NCBI GenBank assembly: GCA_029721435.1
Contig: CM056573.1
Span: forward strand, 121,669,447-121,733,446
Direction of reading: 5' to 3'
Length of the DNA stretch: 64,000 bases
DNA from: Gymnothorax reevesii
Lineage: Eukaryota > Chordata > Actinopteri > Anguilliformes > Muraenidae
Of this stretch, positions 11,638-23,030 are shown piece by piece; position 1 is the stretch's first letter, and each line of letters starts with the position of its first letter. Below the pieces are notes generated by a model. The model ran no database searches, had not been told where the DNA came from, and saw nothing but the letters and a program-made list of their open reading frames with translations. The position numbers and the translations under genes are program-made.

Positions 11638-14600
11638 ATGGATGATTTCTTGGCATCACCAACCGTAGGGGTTTTGAAGTCTTTTAAAAAGACAGAACTG
11701 CTAGAAATTTGCAGACATTTAGAGCTGACAGAGGTGAAACCAGCCATGCGAAAAGCAAGACCGGCTAGAGAGATAGTTGAATATTACATTGATGAAAATG
11801 TGTTTGCACCAGGAGATCTGGAACAGTTTCCAGTGGAAAATCCAAATATAGAAATGGAACTTAAATTAAAACAGCTAGAGATTGAAAGGGAGGAAAGAGA
11901 AAAACAAAGAGAATTTGAGAGGGAGGAAAAAGAGAAAGAAAGAGAGGAAAGAGAAAAAGAAAGGGAGGAAAAAGAGAAAGAAAGAATTTGAGAGAGAGAA
12001 AGAGGAAAGAGCAGAAAGAGAGAGACAGAGACAGAGAGATTTTGAATTAGAGAAATTCGATAGAGAAGAAAGACTCCAAATGGAGCAACTAAAAATTAAA
12101 ATTCAAACTGAAAATAAATTTCGGGCTAGCCAGGAGGTAAAATTGGTGCCTCCATTTTCAGGAAAGGATGTTGACAACTATTTCCAGCGTTTTGAAAAGG
12201 TAGCAAAGAGTTGCCAGTGGCCAAAGGAAAACTGGCTTCTGATGTTGCAAACTGTCCTAAAGGGTAAAGCTCAACAAGCCTATTCGGCTTTGTCTGCAGA
12301 TGATTCCTCTGATTATGAGGTTGTCAAAAAGGTTATTTTGAGAGCTTATGAGTTGGTTCCAGAGGCTTACCGACAGAAATTCAGAGGTCTGAAGAAATCT
12401 GAAAATCAGACTTATGTTGAATTTGCTAATGAGAAGCAGGTTTGCTTTGAGCGCTGGTGTACTTCTATGGAGGTCAAGGATGATTTCAACTCACTAAAAG
12501 AGATGATGTTAGTTGAAGAATTCAAGAACTGTGTTAAGGATGATGTTAAGACCTACCTTAATGAGAAGCAAGCACTAAATTTGCAATCAGCTGCCAAATT
12601 TGCAGATGAATATGTTCTCACACATAAGTCCAAATTTCAGTCTAGCAGTAACAATAAATGGTCCCAATTTCAGAAAAAGGGTTACGGTGATACCCAAGAT
12701 TCCTCACCCAAAGACAAAGACAAATCTGGTGATGGTGCTCAGAAATCCAGCAACAGGTCTGATCAAAGTGTGAAAGCTGACAGTGACAAAAGTGGTCTAG
12801 TTTGCAGTTATTGCAAGAAATCTGGTCATGTTACAACTAACTGTTGGTTCCTTAAAGCTAAGAAAGAAAAAGAAAAGGATACCAAACCAAATGCCTTTGT
12901 GAAAACAAGGTTAGAAACCCCTGTAGTAGATAACCAATCTGCTAAATTGCCTGCTTCTTGTGGGGCTAAAAAGCCTAATACAGCTGACTTTGTGAGGGAG
13001 GAATTTCTTCCATTTGTGTCAGAGGGATTTGTGGCTCTGAATGAGCATACTACTCCTGTCCCCATATATATCCTAAGGGATACCGGAGCTTCTCAGTCAC
13101 TTTTGTTGATGGACTCCTTGGAGTTACGTGATGAGACCGCTTCAGGGGATTTCATACTTGTACAAGGTATTGAAGGGAGGACTGTATCTGTACCCCTGCG
13201 CTCAATATTCTTGAAGTCAGATTTAGTTACAGGACAGGTAAAGGTGGGACTGATGTCAAGTTTACCTATAAAGGGTGTTTCTCTGTTGCTAGGCAATGAC
13301 CTGGCTGGGGGCAAAGTAGTTCCCCCCGTACATCTTACTTCACAGCCGAGCACTGAAGATGGGGATGAGGACCCATCTCTGTATCCTTCTTGCGCAGTGA
13401 CTCGTGCTATGGCCAAGAAGGCTAAAGAAGATGATGTTGTGGTGCCGTCCAGTACATTGAATAGTCAGGACTCAGGTGGTTCGCCTCATGACTCTGATTG
13501 GCCTACTATGGTTTCTCCGTTTGAGGACTTATCAGATACTTTTATCAGTTCTCTATTCAGCCAGCCGGATGGGTCTGGTGATTCTGATGTGTCTGGAGAC
13601 TTGTCTCTGTCCAGAAAGCGGTTGATTGAGGAGCAAACTAATGATCCTGAAATTGGTGTACTAAAGAGGAGAGCCCTTCCTGAAAAAGAAATAGACGCAG
13701 TTCCAGTTGGGTATTATCTCAAGGATGGTGTGTTGATGCGGAAGTGGCGCCCTCCTGATATCCCTGCCAATGCAGATTGGGCAGTGGTCAGGCAAATTGT
13801 TGTTCCGAAGGTCTATAGGAATGAGATCTTAACAATGGCTCATAGTTTACCTTTAGGAAGTCATCTTGGTGTTAACAAGACTGTTGATAAGATCATGAAA
13901 CACTTCTTTTGGCCTGGGCTTCGGAAAGACGTTTCCAACTTTTGCAAAACCTGTCACACTTGTCAGGTAGTTGGAAAACACCAGTTAGACCCACCTGTAG
14001 CTCCATTGCAGCCTATCCCAGCATTTGGGGAGCCATTCTCTAGGGTCATTGTTGATTGCGTTGGTCCATTACCCAAGACTAGATCTGGAAATCAGTACTT
14101 GTTGACAATCATGTGTGCATCTACCAGATTCCCCGAAGCCATACCTCTACGTAACATCAAGGCAACTGCAATCTCGAAGGCTTTGATAAAGTTCTTCACG
14201 TTGTTTGGTCTTCCCAGGGAAATTCAGTCAGACCAAGGTAGCAATTTCACTTCAGGATTGTTTCAGCAGGTTGTGTATGAACTAGGTGCAAAGCAGATTC
14301 TTTCTAGTGCCTATCATCCAGAAAGTCAGGGTGCCTTAGAGCGGTTTCATTCCACTCTCAAGACAATGATGAGGACTTATTGTTATGACCATGAGAAAGA
14401 CTGGGATGAAGGGGTTCATTTGCTGTTGTTTGCAGCTAGAGAAGCAGTGCAGGAGTCTACTGGATTCAGTCCATTTGAGCTAGTGTTTGGTCATGAAGTA
14501 AGAGGACCTTTGCTATTATTGAGTGAACAATGGCAAGAGGAAGAGCCGCAAATCAGTCTGTTAGACTATGTTAGCAAGTTCAAGGAAAGATTGCGTGCAG

Positions 14601-15043
14601 CTTGTGACCTAGCTAAAGAGAACTTGAAATCAAGTCAGGGAAAAATGAAAACTTGGTATGATCATAAGGCTAGAAGCCGTGAGTTTAAACCAGGAGACAA
14701 GGTCCTTGTGTTGTTTCCCTTGCAGTCCAATCCATTGCAGGCTAGATTTCATGGTCCTTATGAAATTCTGACAAAACTCAATGATCTCAATTACATTGTG
14801 AAGACTCCAGATAGGAGAAAACCAAAACAATTGTGTCATATTAACATGCTAAAGCCTTATCATGACAGAAATGCTTGGGTTGCAGCTGTCACTTCAGATT
14901 CTCCAATGGTCGAAACGTGTGAAGATGAGGAGGAGTTTCAAGATGATGAACCAAGAATTAAAGCTGAAGTTCTTTCATGTAAATTGTCAAACACTGAAGT
15001 GTTGCAAAATCTTGATGTAAAACTCCAGCACTTAGAACCCTAA
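11638..15043 (+). pseudogene. Gmr1 gag-protease-integrase region, frameshifted
   Basis: Gag opens at MDDFLASPTVGVL (11638). A long charged E/R/K-rich coiled coil follows; within its purine repeats, near 11985, the frame shifts, and the rest continues in another frame to TAA at 15041-15043. Next come a capsid-like helical region (VPPFSGKDVDNYF), a CCHC knuckle (CSYCKKSGHVTTNC, about 12802-12843), and protease with DTGAS at 13079-13093. Integrase follows: an HHCC zinc finger ending CKTCHTC, a D-D-35-E triad at codons 14054, 14231 and 14339, and a C-terminal GPY/F-type segment (RFHGPYEIL). TAA then separates integrase from RT in the same frame; whether that stop is a lesion or a feature of this family is not known. 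Confidence 0.9.
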
Positions 15044-16408
15044 CAGAGAGATCGGTTTGAAAGGTTGATCAAGAAATATGAGGATTTGTTTCCTGATGTT
15101 CCAAAGAGAGTTACTATAGCCTCTCATGATGTGGATGTTGGTGATGCCAAACCAATAAAACAGCATCCATACCGGATGAATCCTGAAAAGAGAAAGATTG
15201 CTGAGAAAGAGGTTGAGTACATGTTAAAACATGATATTATCAGACCCTCCAACTCCGATTGGAGTTCACCCTGTGTGCTAGTTCCAAAACCTGATGGAAG
15301 TACTAGATTCTGTACAGATTATCGCAAAGTCAATGCTGTAACTAGAACTGATGTGTTTCCAATACCTAGGATTGATGATTGTATTGATAGTGTAGGGCAA
15401 GCAAAGTTTCTGACCAAGATTGATTTATTGAAGGGTTATTGGTGTGTGCCTTTAACTGAGAGGGCCAAGAGCATCTCTGCTTTTGCCACACCATCTGGAT
15501 TGTACTAGTATGAAGTCCTACCCTTTGGCATGAAAAATGCCCCAGCCACGTTCCAAAGGATGATACAGTCTACAATCGCCGGATTGCCACACACGGGTGC
15601 GTACATCGATGACCTGATCACACGGAGTGACTCCTGGGAAGAACATCTAAAAGATGTAGAGACGTTGTTCCAGCGCCTGACCCAGGCTAACCTGACTGTT
15701 AACCTGAGCAAGAGTGACTTTGGTTGCGCTACTGTCACCTATCTTGGCTACGTCATAGGTCAGGGTAAGGTGGCACCCATAAATGCTAAAGTCCAAGCCA
15801 TCATGGACTTTCCAGTTCCTGACAACAAAAAAGCTTTGCGCCGCTTCCTTGGAATGATCGGGTACTACCGCAAGTTCTGCAAGAACTTTGCTGAGATTGC
15901 TCTCAGTCTAACTAACCAACTGAAGAAAGGCGTAAAGTTCACCTGGGATGATGCATGCCAGAGAGCCTTCGATCACCTGAAGTCTCTGCTGTGTCACTTC
16001 CCCGTGCTCAAATCTCCTGACTTCAACAAACCGTTCTCCATCGCGGTCGATGCTAGCGACCAAGCTTGTGGATCTGTGCTCCTACAGAGAAGTGACTCTG
16101 ATGACATTGAGCATCCCGTGGCATACTTCTCCAGGAAGTTCAATCGCCACCAAAGGAACTATTCCACAATAGAGAAGGAACTGTTGGCTCTGGTCCTTTC
16201 TTTACAACACTTTGAGGTTTATGTTTGTACAGGACAAAAGCCAATGATTGTGTACACTGACCACAATCCGTTAATGTTTTTGAGTAAGATGAAAAACAAG
16301 AATCGGAGATTGTTGAATTGGAGTTTGATTTTACAGGAGTTTGACTTGGAAATTAAGCATGTGAAGGGTACAGACAATGTAATTGCTGATTGCTTATCCC
16401 GTGTTTGA
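15044..16408 (+). pseudogene. Gmr1 reverse transcriptase-RNase H region, one nonsense codon
   Basis: The frame of the integrase continues after the TAA. RT motifs: SSPCVLVPKPDGSTRFCTDY, TKIDLLKGYW (motif A), then TAG at 15506-15508 just before YEVLPFGMKNAPATFQ, and YIDD (motif C, near 15603). RNase H follows with FSIAVDASD, STIEKELLALV and YTDHNPL, ending at CLSRV and TGA. The TAG lies where glutamine is usual, consistent with a CAG to TAG change. No chromodomain and no env follow. Confidence 0.9.
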
Positions 16409-16502
16409 ATGTGTATGATATGTATATATAGACAAGTGTTCACTTTACCATTTTGTATTGAAAAGAAAAATTTTGCCTTTATGAGTCAAAATTTTTCCCT
16501 TT

Positions 16503-16513
16503 TGGAATGGAGG
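16503..16513 (+). promoter_or_regulatory. Polypurine tract before the 3' LTR
   Basis: GGAATGGAGG directly precedes the LTR start, the expected primer position for plus-strand synthesis. It contains one T, so it is a slightly interrupted tract. Confidence 0.7.
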
Positions 16514-16992
16514 TGTAATGTGAATATAGGCCACTAGATGGCAGTATTTACCTTTTTTTTGTTAAGCTCAGACTGGAGTCATGTTTAGACATGTCCTGGA
16601 CATGTCTGGGGCAAGTCTCAGAAAATTAAAAAAAAGAGGTCTAAATGTGGGTGGGGTCTGCAAAAGAGTATATAAGGAAAAGAATTGAGACAGTAAGGTA
16701 GGAGAAATTGCAAGAAGCAGGATACGTGTGACCAGACCTGTCATTTCTGTTTAAGACCTGTTAAGTTTCTTTTGTGGATTTTTCTCACCCAGCACATCAC
16801 CAGAAAACCCAAAGGGACTGTAAATATTTTTGTTTTTGTTATAATTCAATCTTGGTCATTAGTTGTTAGTTAGTGGTTATTGTCTTTGTCTGTTAATTAA
16901 ATGTGTTGAGGTTTTTAAAACTGTGTCTGTCAACCCTTGCTGTTGCTGTTGCTGTTATGTTGTAAATGTAAAAACAAATTGGGGCCATAACA
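16514..16992 (+). repeat. 3' LTR of the Gmr1 element
   Basis: Same length and ends as the 5' LTR. By eye it differs at two sites: CTGCAAAAG versus CTGTAAAAG, and AAGCAGG versus AAGAAGG. Followed by AGTG. Confidence 0.93.
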
Positions 16993-17889
16993 AGTGAAAA
17001 ATATAAACCACTTAGAGAAAACATTTTTGGGTTATATTTTAGTGCACAAATAGAGGATACATTTTGTTAAAAAAAAATCCTTTTAGTGTCTTTTCAGTGT
17101 CTAATTTTTGTGTGGAAATGGGAAAAGCAAAAACTGTCTCAACTGTACTCAGTCTACCCGATGTACAGCTGAGTGATAATAACGGAAATAATTGCTGCAA
17201 AGTCCGCGAAAGTTTTGGATTTTTTGCAGATTGTTATCCTTGCGGAGTCACAATCAATCATACCAACATAGCCAATCGCTTTGTCATTAGCATTTCTTGA
17301 TCATTACGTGTCGCGCATTGGTGGTGGCTGTTCTGTACATTAACTGTTTGATTGTTAATCAGGCCAACCTGATCGCAAACAGTTTAAGAGCAATTATGCG
17401 GTAAAGGGTGATGTTACCGAAGGCCTTCCTGGCATCTTACGGTACAGTACACCAATGCAAATGCGTGCAAATGCGTAACGTGAGTCAGCGACACTGAGTT
17501 GGCACCGGGCCCAATTAACTTAAGCTATGTTACGTAACGTTATCTGGCCATCAATATTTTGCGAATGTCTATTTAATTTCTAAAATCTATCATGAGTTAT
17601 CTTAAGCTAATAAGCGTACCTTTTTATAATGAGCAAGATGGTAATCTGTAGTTTACCTTATATTAGTATACTCGTCGCGATTACCCGACCCAGTGCCGGA
17701 CTCTGCGGTGAAGGAGGAGAAATGCGGCGGTGGTGTATTTGCGACAATAAAAAAAGGAAAGAAATTTAATGGAGCGGCGTCTGGGATTTAGGAATGGCGG
17801 CCCGCCACTCCTAAATGAATGCAGAGGAAACACTGTATTGGTGTCTCTTTAGGCCATCCAGCACATGTGGGACACTTTAATGGGTAAAT

Positions 17890-18800
17890 GGGTAATGTGG
17901 GACACTTTAAGAACAGGCTTGTTAAGTTCCCGCTCTGACAAGACACAGTCTTCAAGACCTTTTCTACAGGTTTACTATACGTGTTAAGTGACTGAATTGC
18001 ATGATTTCATTGGGGTGATGTCATGGAAGGGGGCGTGGTTAACGTCATTCGAGAAGCTCCGCCGGGAATTTTCAAGAACAGGTCAGTGACATAGGAATTT
18101 GACATGATTAATGTTAAGGATATAATATTGCCAATAGTAAAACACTGTACCTTAATGTTATTAATTTACGTTTATAAACAAAATATGCACTGATGTAATG
18201 AAAATATGTTTTGGATACTTTATTCTTTGATATTTTCTTTACTGACCCACGTTAGAGAACATGTTTGATAATGTGGGACAGCATGGTTATGGTAATCTGG
18301 GACAATCATTTAAGTGTATCAAATAAGGAAAATGTGCATCAATGAGGTAGTAGAATTAACTAAAAAGATGTAGAATATAGCCTACAGTTTGCAGGGAGTC
18401 TGATTGTCAGTATCATGTCAGTCGGTTATCAGGGCAAAATTTTCTACAGTTAAGCTAATGTTTGCTAGCTTAACTGTAACTGTAACTTTGCTGTTTGTTA
18501 ATTTAGCAAACTAGCTCATTAGCATTGTATTCTGTTTGGAAGTCATGCCATGCCTGTGTATGAAAAGATTTCTAGGCCCCAGTTAGGCTAACTCTAATAT
18601 CAGTAGATACCACTGATAGGCTAGCCTTTATGTGCATGCACACACAAACATACATGCCCTCTCTTTAACACGTGCACGCACAAGACACACACACACTCAC
18701 ACAACCTAGGTGCATGCGCGCGCACACATAGCCTCGCTCACTTGCTCTCTGTTCAAGTTCACATCACTGCCCCATCTGATCACACAAGTCTCCATCTCTG

Positions 18801-18836
<36 letters not shown>

Positions 18837-19488
18837 ATACGCACGCACACACGCACACAGAGCCGTATGTGTGTATGAGTGTGTGCTGGACTAATGAGGA
18901 GTTCCATTGTCTCTTAAGATTTTAATCTGTTTTTCAAACTTTTTATCTTAAACTTCATTAATATTAATGATATTGAGCAATTGAATTTAGTTTGTTTTAG
19001 GAAAGGAATGTAGGCCTAAAAGGCAGATGAGTGTGAGCGAGTACTTGTTAATGCAAAAAATGTTTTTACATATTATGTTGTTGTTTAATGTTGTTGTTGT
19101 TAAATGTTGAATATTTTCTATAATATACATTTTCTAACAGTTTTCTGTCTTGGTATTTTTTGTGAATAAATTTTAAATCACCTGTATACAATTTAACTTA
19201 CAAAAATTAGGATAATTCTTATATATTGAAGTGTCCCAGATTATCAAACAACCTGTCCCAGATTATCAAATTCTGGCCATGTTTTCCGCTTTTGGTGCAG
19301 TGTCCACAAATTGGTATGTAACATGTCTTCTGTATGTGATATCTACATTTTTTTCCTGTTATGGTTAGAGGGCATCTTAAGGATTGCAGAAAGGTATGAT
19401 GTATTGATCCTATATGTTAGTCAAATGTGGTAAAAAGGCGGAAAAGTCAAAATTGTAGAAAATTGCAAAAAAGAGTCCCACATTACCC
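17890..19488. mobile_element. TIR element with GTAATGTGGGACA motifs
   Basis: The left end GGGTAATGTGGGACACTTT (17890-17908) is matched with one difference by the inverted right end at 19470-19488. Direct copies of the motif lie on the left (17865-17874 just outside, 18268-18280, 18291-18304 as CTGGGACA) and inverted copies on the right (TGTCCCAGATTATC at 19232-19245 and 19254-19267). The interior is AT-rich, has no ORF, and includes a CA microsatellite (18802-18831). No target duplication was seen, so the true ends may lie slightly outside. Confidence 0.55.
18802..18831. repeat. (AC)n microsatellite
   Basis: About 15 AC units in a CA-rich stretch from about 18640 to 18860. Confidence 0.95.
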
Positions 19489-21104
19489 GGATTCACCTAA
19501 AAAAAGGTTTTGAATTTTACTTCTGAAAAATAATCTGCTTGATTATGATCCAAAGTCATCCTCTCAAACAGACATTTACATCTAAAAATAAATCCAGGGA
19601 GAGATTTGTGGTATAGGTAGGAAACTGGAAAGCGTGCCATGATGGGAGGCACATACTACATGTAGGCATAACATGAGTCATTCAGAGGATAAGGCAGTTG
19701 CTGAAGTTCTTAAGTTATTTCTTGCTGGAAATGTGCTGAAATTTTAATATTTACGAGGGTAAAACCTAACAACTGTTTGGATTTGATCAATTAATCCTTT
19801 CCTGATTAGGACTAGATGTGGTCATGCACTTCACTTCCAGAGGAAAGGTGTGAGAAATGTTGATGTTTTGTAGATCAAAATAAATGTATTCATACATGTG
19901 TGTACATAGAATTGGCCAACTTCAGAGATGTAATTCTGGTAATTTTTTAAAATTCTGTTACCATGAGCATGAGTTGTAAAATAATTTTTTCTTCGTAAAC
20001 TTTTACCAAAGTATTATGTTCACTTTCAAGTAATCCCTTCTGGAATGTCAAATTAAAAATAAAACTTTTTTTTCCAAAATATTTTGTCTGAATTTTTTAC
20101 ATAGTAGGCCTATCATGTATTATTGAAATTGCACTGATGGATTTTTGCACCGGATGGAGCCCTCTCCTATTTAAAAGAAAGAATTTTTTTTTTTTTCAAA
20201 AAAGAAGGAAAAACACTGGGAAAGGTGTTTTTGTTTTAATCAGAATACAAAACAGCCATTATCCAAAAAAAGGTGAATTGTTGACAACTCCAGACACAAA
20301 AACAATTTCCATCCGACACAAAACAACCTGGTCTGCCGAGTGAGAAGGGTTAATAAAAAATAAATAAAAATCAACCTACACCATCAGCCTTAACTTAAGG
20401 TGTCTAGTATTCAATTTCAATCCAACAATTGGGATATCTCCAGTAACTTTGACAACATATTGAAAATAATACACAAAAATCACAACATCAATTTTCAGCA
20501 GAACCTGACACGAAAACCACACTTTTGGTGCTGCACAGACAGAGGGTTATTTGTACTCTTGGGTTTTAAGCGATGCAAGCAGGGCTTCTTAGCCCGTATC
20601 GAAACTAACCCATAATAGGTAGTCAAAGTGAATAGGAGCAGCGCATCACACCCTCAAATGTGTCATTTACATCCAACACAAAAACAGAATTTTGAATAAC
20701 ACCATGAATAAAGAGAGAGAGAGATAAAGACAAAAATGTGACAAAGAATTTCACAAAATCAGTAGACGAAGAATTAGTATAATTATTGACACAAGGTCAC
20801 TAAATCTAACCATGTCTTGGATAATAAAGAGTTTGATGGCAAAGCAATCGACAATGACTCACACCCGTTTTGTGTTAATAAAGGTGGGGGAAAAAATGTA
20901 AGAATTTTAAGCTTGTGAGCAGTGATCTATAGTAGTTCATTAATTAACCTGACTCTTACTTGAATCAGTAAATATATGTTAGACCTTGTGCAATTACTTG
21001 CATTGCAAAATTATAAACACAATATAGATATAGAGCTTGAATTCCCCACAGCAGGCATTGCTATTTCTCTCATAAAATGAAGAGGGTAAAAAAAAAAAAA
21101 AAAA
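19489..21104. other. gpr137c intron 1; no gene seen
   Basis: AT-rich sequence with T and A runs (about 20185, 21089-21105). No feature recognised. Confidence 0.5.
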
Positions 21105-21354
21105 AGAAATCCAAATAATTAGACAAATTAACAGTTTAATAGAACTCTGGGATTGAAAGTGTGGCTGGAACCAAAATCAGCACAGACAGCGGTCCCCCAG
21201 GGTTGAGTTTGAGAGCCACTGGTTTAGAGGAAAGTTAGGAAGAAGAAAATACTACTGTAGAAGAAGATATGTTGACAGTGGAGGACAACAACGAACCAAA
21301 GTTGTTTGCACGTGGCCGAATTTTCTTCTTCCAAACTCTCCTCTAAACCACTTG
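21105..21354. repeat. Fold-back repeat, possibly a hAT-type MITE fragment
   Basis: About 35 bp at 21216-21250 (CCACTGGTTTAGAGG, then AGGAAGAAGAAAAT) recur inverted at 21320-21354 across a spacer of about 70 bp. On the minus strand from about 21220, CAGTGGCTCTCAAACTC followed by CCTGGGGGACCGCTGT resembles the ends of common fish hAT MITEs. No full element was delimited. Confidence 0.45.
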
Positions 21355-22654
21355 GCACATACATCACTGTCTTAGCTATATTCATTGTATTCTGTATCTG
21401 CATTTGCAAAAATTTTCTTGCATGTTCCCCTGATGTGTCTACATGAGGGTGACACACTTTTGACATTCAAAACATAAACAAGTGGGGTTTTCTGGGAAAT
21501 GAATGAATGCTTGTAGTCAGACTGTTCTCAGCCACTATCATAAGTGGTGCATATGTGCACACAAAATCAAGTCCAAGTCTAACTGTTGTTTTGAAGATGT
21601 ATCGGTCATGGGTTGCTGCATGGCTGCAGCGTGGATGTACATATACGTCACTGGTAGGCAAGGGGTTAAAAGTGCTTCTCTGCCTCAAGGCTTGTGACTG
21701 TAGAGGAGAAGCTGCTTTTGAACCGCGGACCTCCTTTCTGAACTATGCACCGACAACTACAGGAATCTTCAAAATGAGTATTGCAAACTGCCAAATAACT
21801 TCTTCCATGAAAATCAGTTATTTTGGTTTTACGGCAATGAAGTAACAAGAACTGAGTACGGGATGATCTTTCTGCTTGGTGCAGATTAAGAAATTAAGGT
21901 TAAGACAGCTGTACTGGGCTGCAGCTGGAATTCGTTCAGGATAATGAGGAGACCATTTTGAAGTCACAGCCTCTAAATACAGAAAAAGGGCAGTCGAACA
22001 AAGGAATACCCATCCAAAATAAATAAACAAAAGGATTGAGAAACTTCACTTCAGTAGCAGGTGTGACAGAAGTGGATTTGGAGAGGCAAAACAGGGTCAG
22101 ACACCCCTGGGGCCAGGAACTGGCGGAACCCCCCCAAGCGAACGCTTGTGATGCACCAAACACAGTTTGGGTGCAACAAACCATGGAATAAAACCAGGTC
22201 ACGCATCCAGTGAAACTGTCAGCTGAAAAGTTAAATAGCCCAGCATACCTGCAGATCAGCGTCTCTCACACGCCCCTTTGGTAAACACCAACACCCACAA
22301 ACATCATGCATAATGTGACTGCTGACAGGGAGAGGCCTACATGTCACCAGGGCATAAAATTCAAGGCAGGTTCAGCAGTGACACAGAAGCGTGTCTTCTG
22401 CTGGCACAGTTTTTGCAATGAAGATTATGACACAAGCGTTTCTGCTCCCATTAAATAATAAGTGACTCACGTAAGCAGCAAGTGCTGGCGGGATACAGTA
22501 AGAGAGATGAGATTAGCTGTACGCAGGAGAGGGGGAGGTCATTGCTGACTACAGCCTGAGCAGAGTTGACTAGGTCCTTCATGTCTGGGAATGCACTTCA
22601 TTTTCAGTGGGCTGGCTGAAACAAAGCAGAATTATGTTCCTTCCAAAGTTCATT

Positions 22655-23030
22655 CATTATTTGTGGGCAAGCTGTGAGATAGCTGTACGTTAGCGTGCAT
22701 ATGCACTGTGTATTCCATATTAATGGGCAAGCTATAAACTGGCTGCAAGCTAGTGCACTCACCCCCGCCCCCCACTCACACTTCATTCCTATTAGTGAGC
22801 AAGCTATTAACTAACTGGAAACGAGCACACTTCTTTTCTCTCCCACACCTCCTTGTTTATTAGTGCAGAAGCTATAAGCCAGCTGTACACTAGCACACTT
22901 GAGTTTTTTTTCCCCCCACAAACTTTGCAGTATATGAGGGCAAGCTGCAAGTTCGTTGTACTCTAGTACAGTGATTCTCTTGCCATGCTTTGTTCTTTGT
23001 AAGTGGGCAAGCTGTACGCTAGGCGTATGC
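22655..23030. repeat. Degenerate tandem repeat, about 60-75 bp units, six copies
   Basis: The core (G)TGGGCAAGCT, followed by a block like TAAACTGGCTGCAAGCTAG, recurs at about 22661, 22721, 22793, 22863, 22937 and 23002. The units have drifted, and pyrimidine-rich spacers separate them. No coding potential supported. Confidence 0.7.

Larger units (their letters stand above)
11045..16992 (+). mobile_element. Gmr1-type Ty3/Gypsy LTR retrotransposon, full length
   Basis: Two 479-bp LTRs (11045-11523 and 16514-16992) differ at only two positions by eye. The target duplication is AGTG (11041-11044 and 16993-16996). A primer-binding site follows the 5' LTR and a purine-rich tract precedes the 3' LTR. 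Domain order is Gag, protease, integrase, reverse transcriptase, RNase H. Integrase upstream of RT is the hallmark of the Gmr1 lineage of deuterostome Ty3/Gypsy elements and is otherwise a copia-like order. There is no env. The coding part carries one frameshift and two in-frame stops, so this copy is not autonomous despite its young LTRs. Confidence 0.95.
10220..17148. mobile_element. Older TIR element with GTACAGTTGAGACA motifs, split by the Gmr1 insertion
   Basis: The motif GTACAGTTGAGACA begins at 10220 and its reverse complement ends at 17148. Further copies lie at 10465-10478 and 11000-11013 (GTACGG variant), and inverted ones at 10944-10957 and 10966-10979. The left end also forms a palindrome, GGGTACAGTTGA with TCAACTGTACCC (10218-10252). 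CATCGGG or CATCGGGTA flanks both ends in inverted orientation. Removing the Gmr1 element (11045-16992 plus one AGTG) leaves about 0.98 kb with no ORF. Repeated subterminal motifs suggest transposase-binding sites; superfamily unassigned and target duplication not clear. Confidence 0.6.

Noticed and set aside
11041..16996. Endogenous retrovirus because of the tRNA-Pro primer site
   Set aside because: No env, a gypsy-type RT and Gmr1 domain order; the primer site alone does not define a retrovirus.
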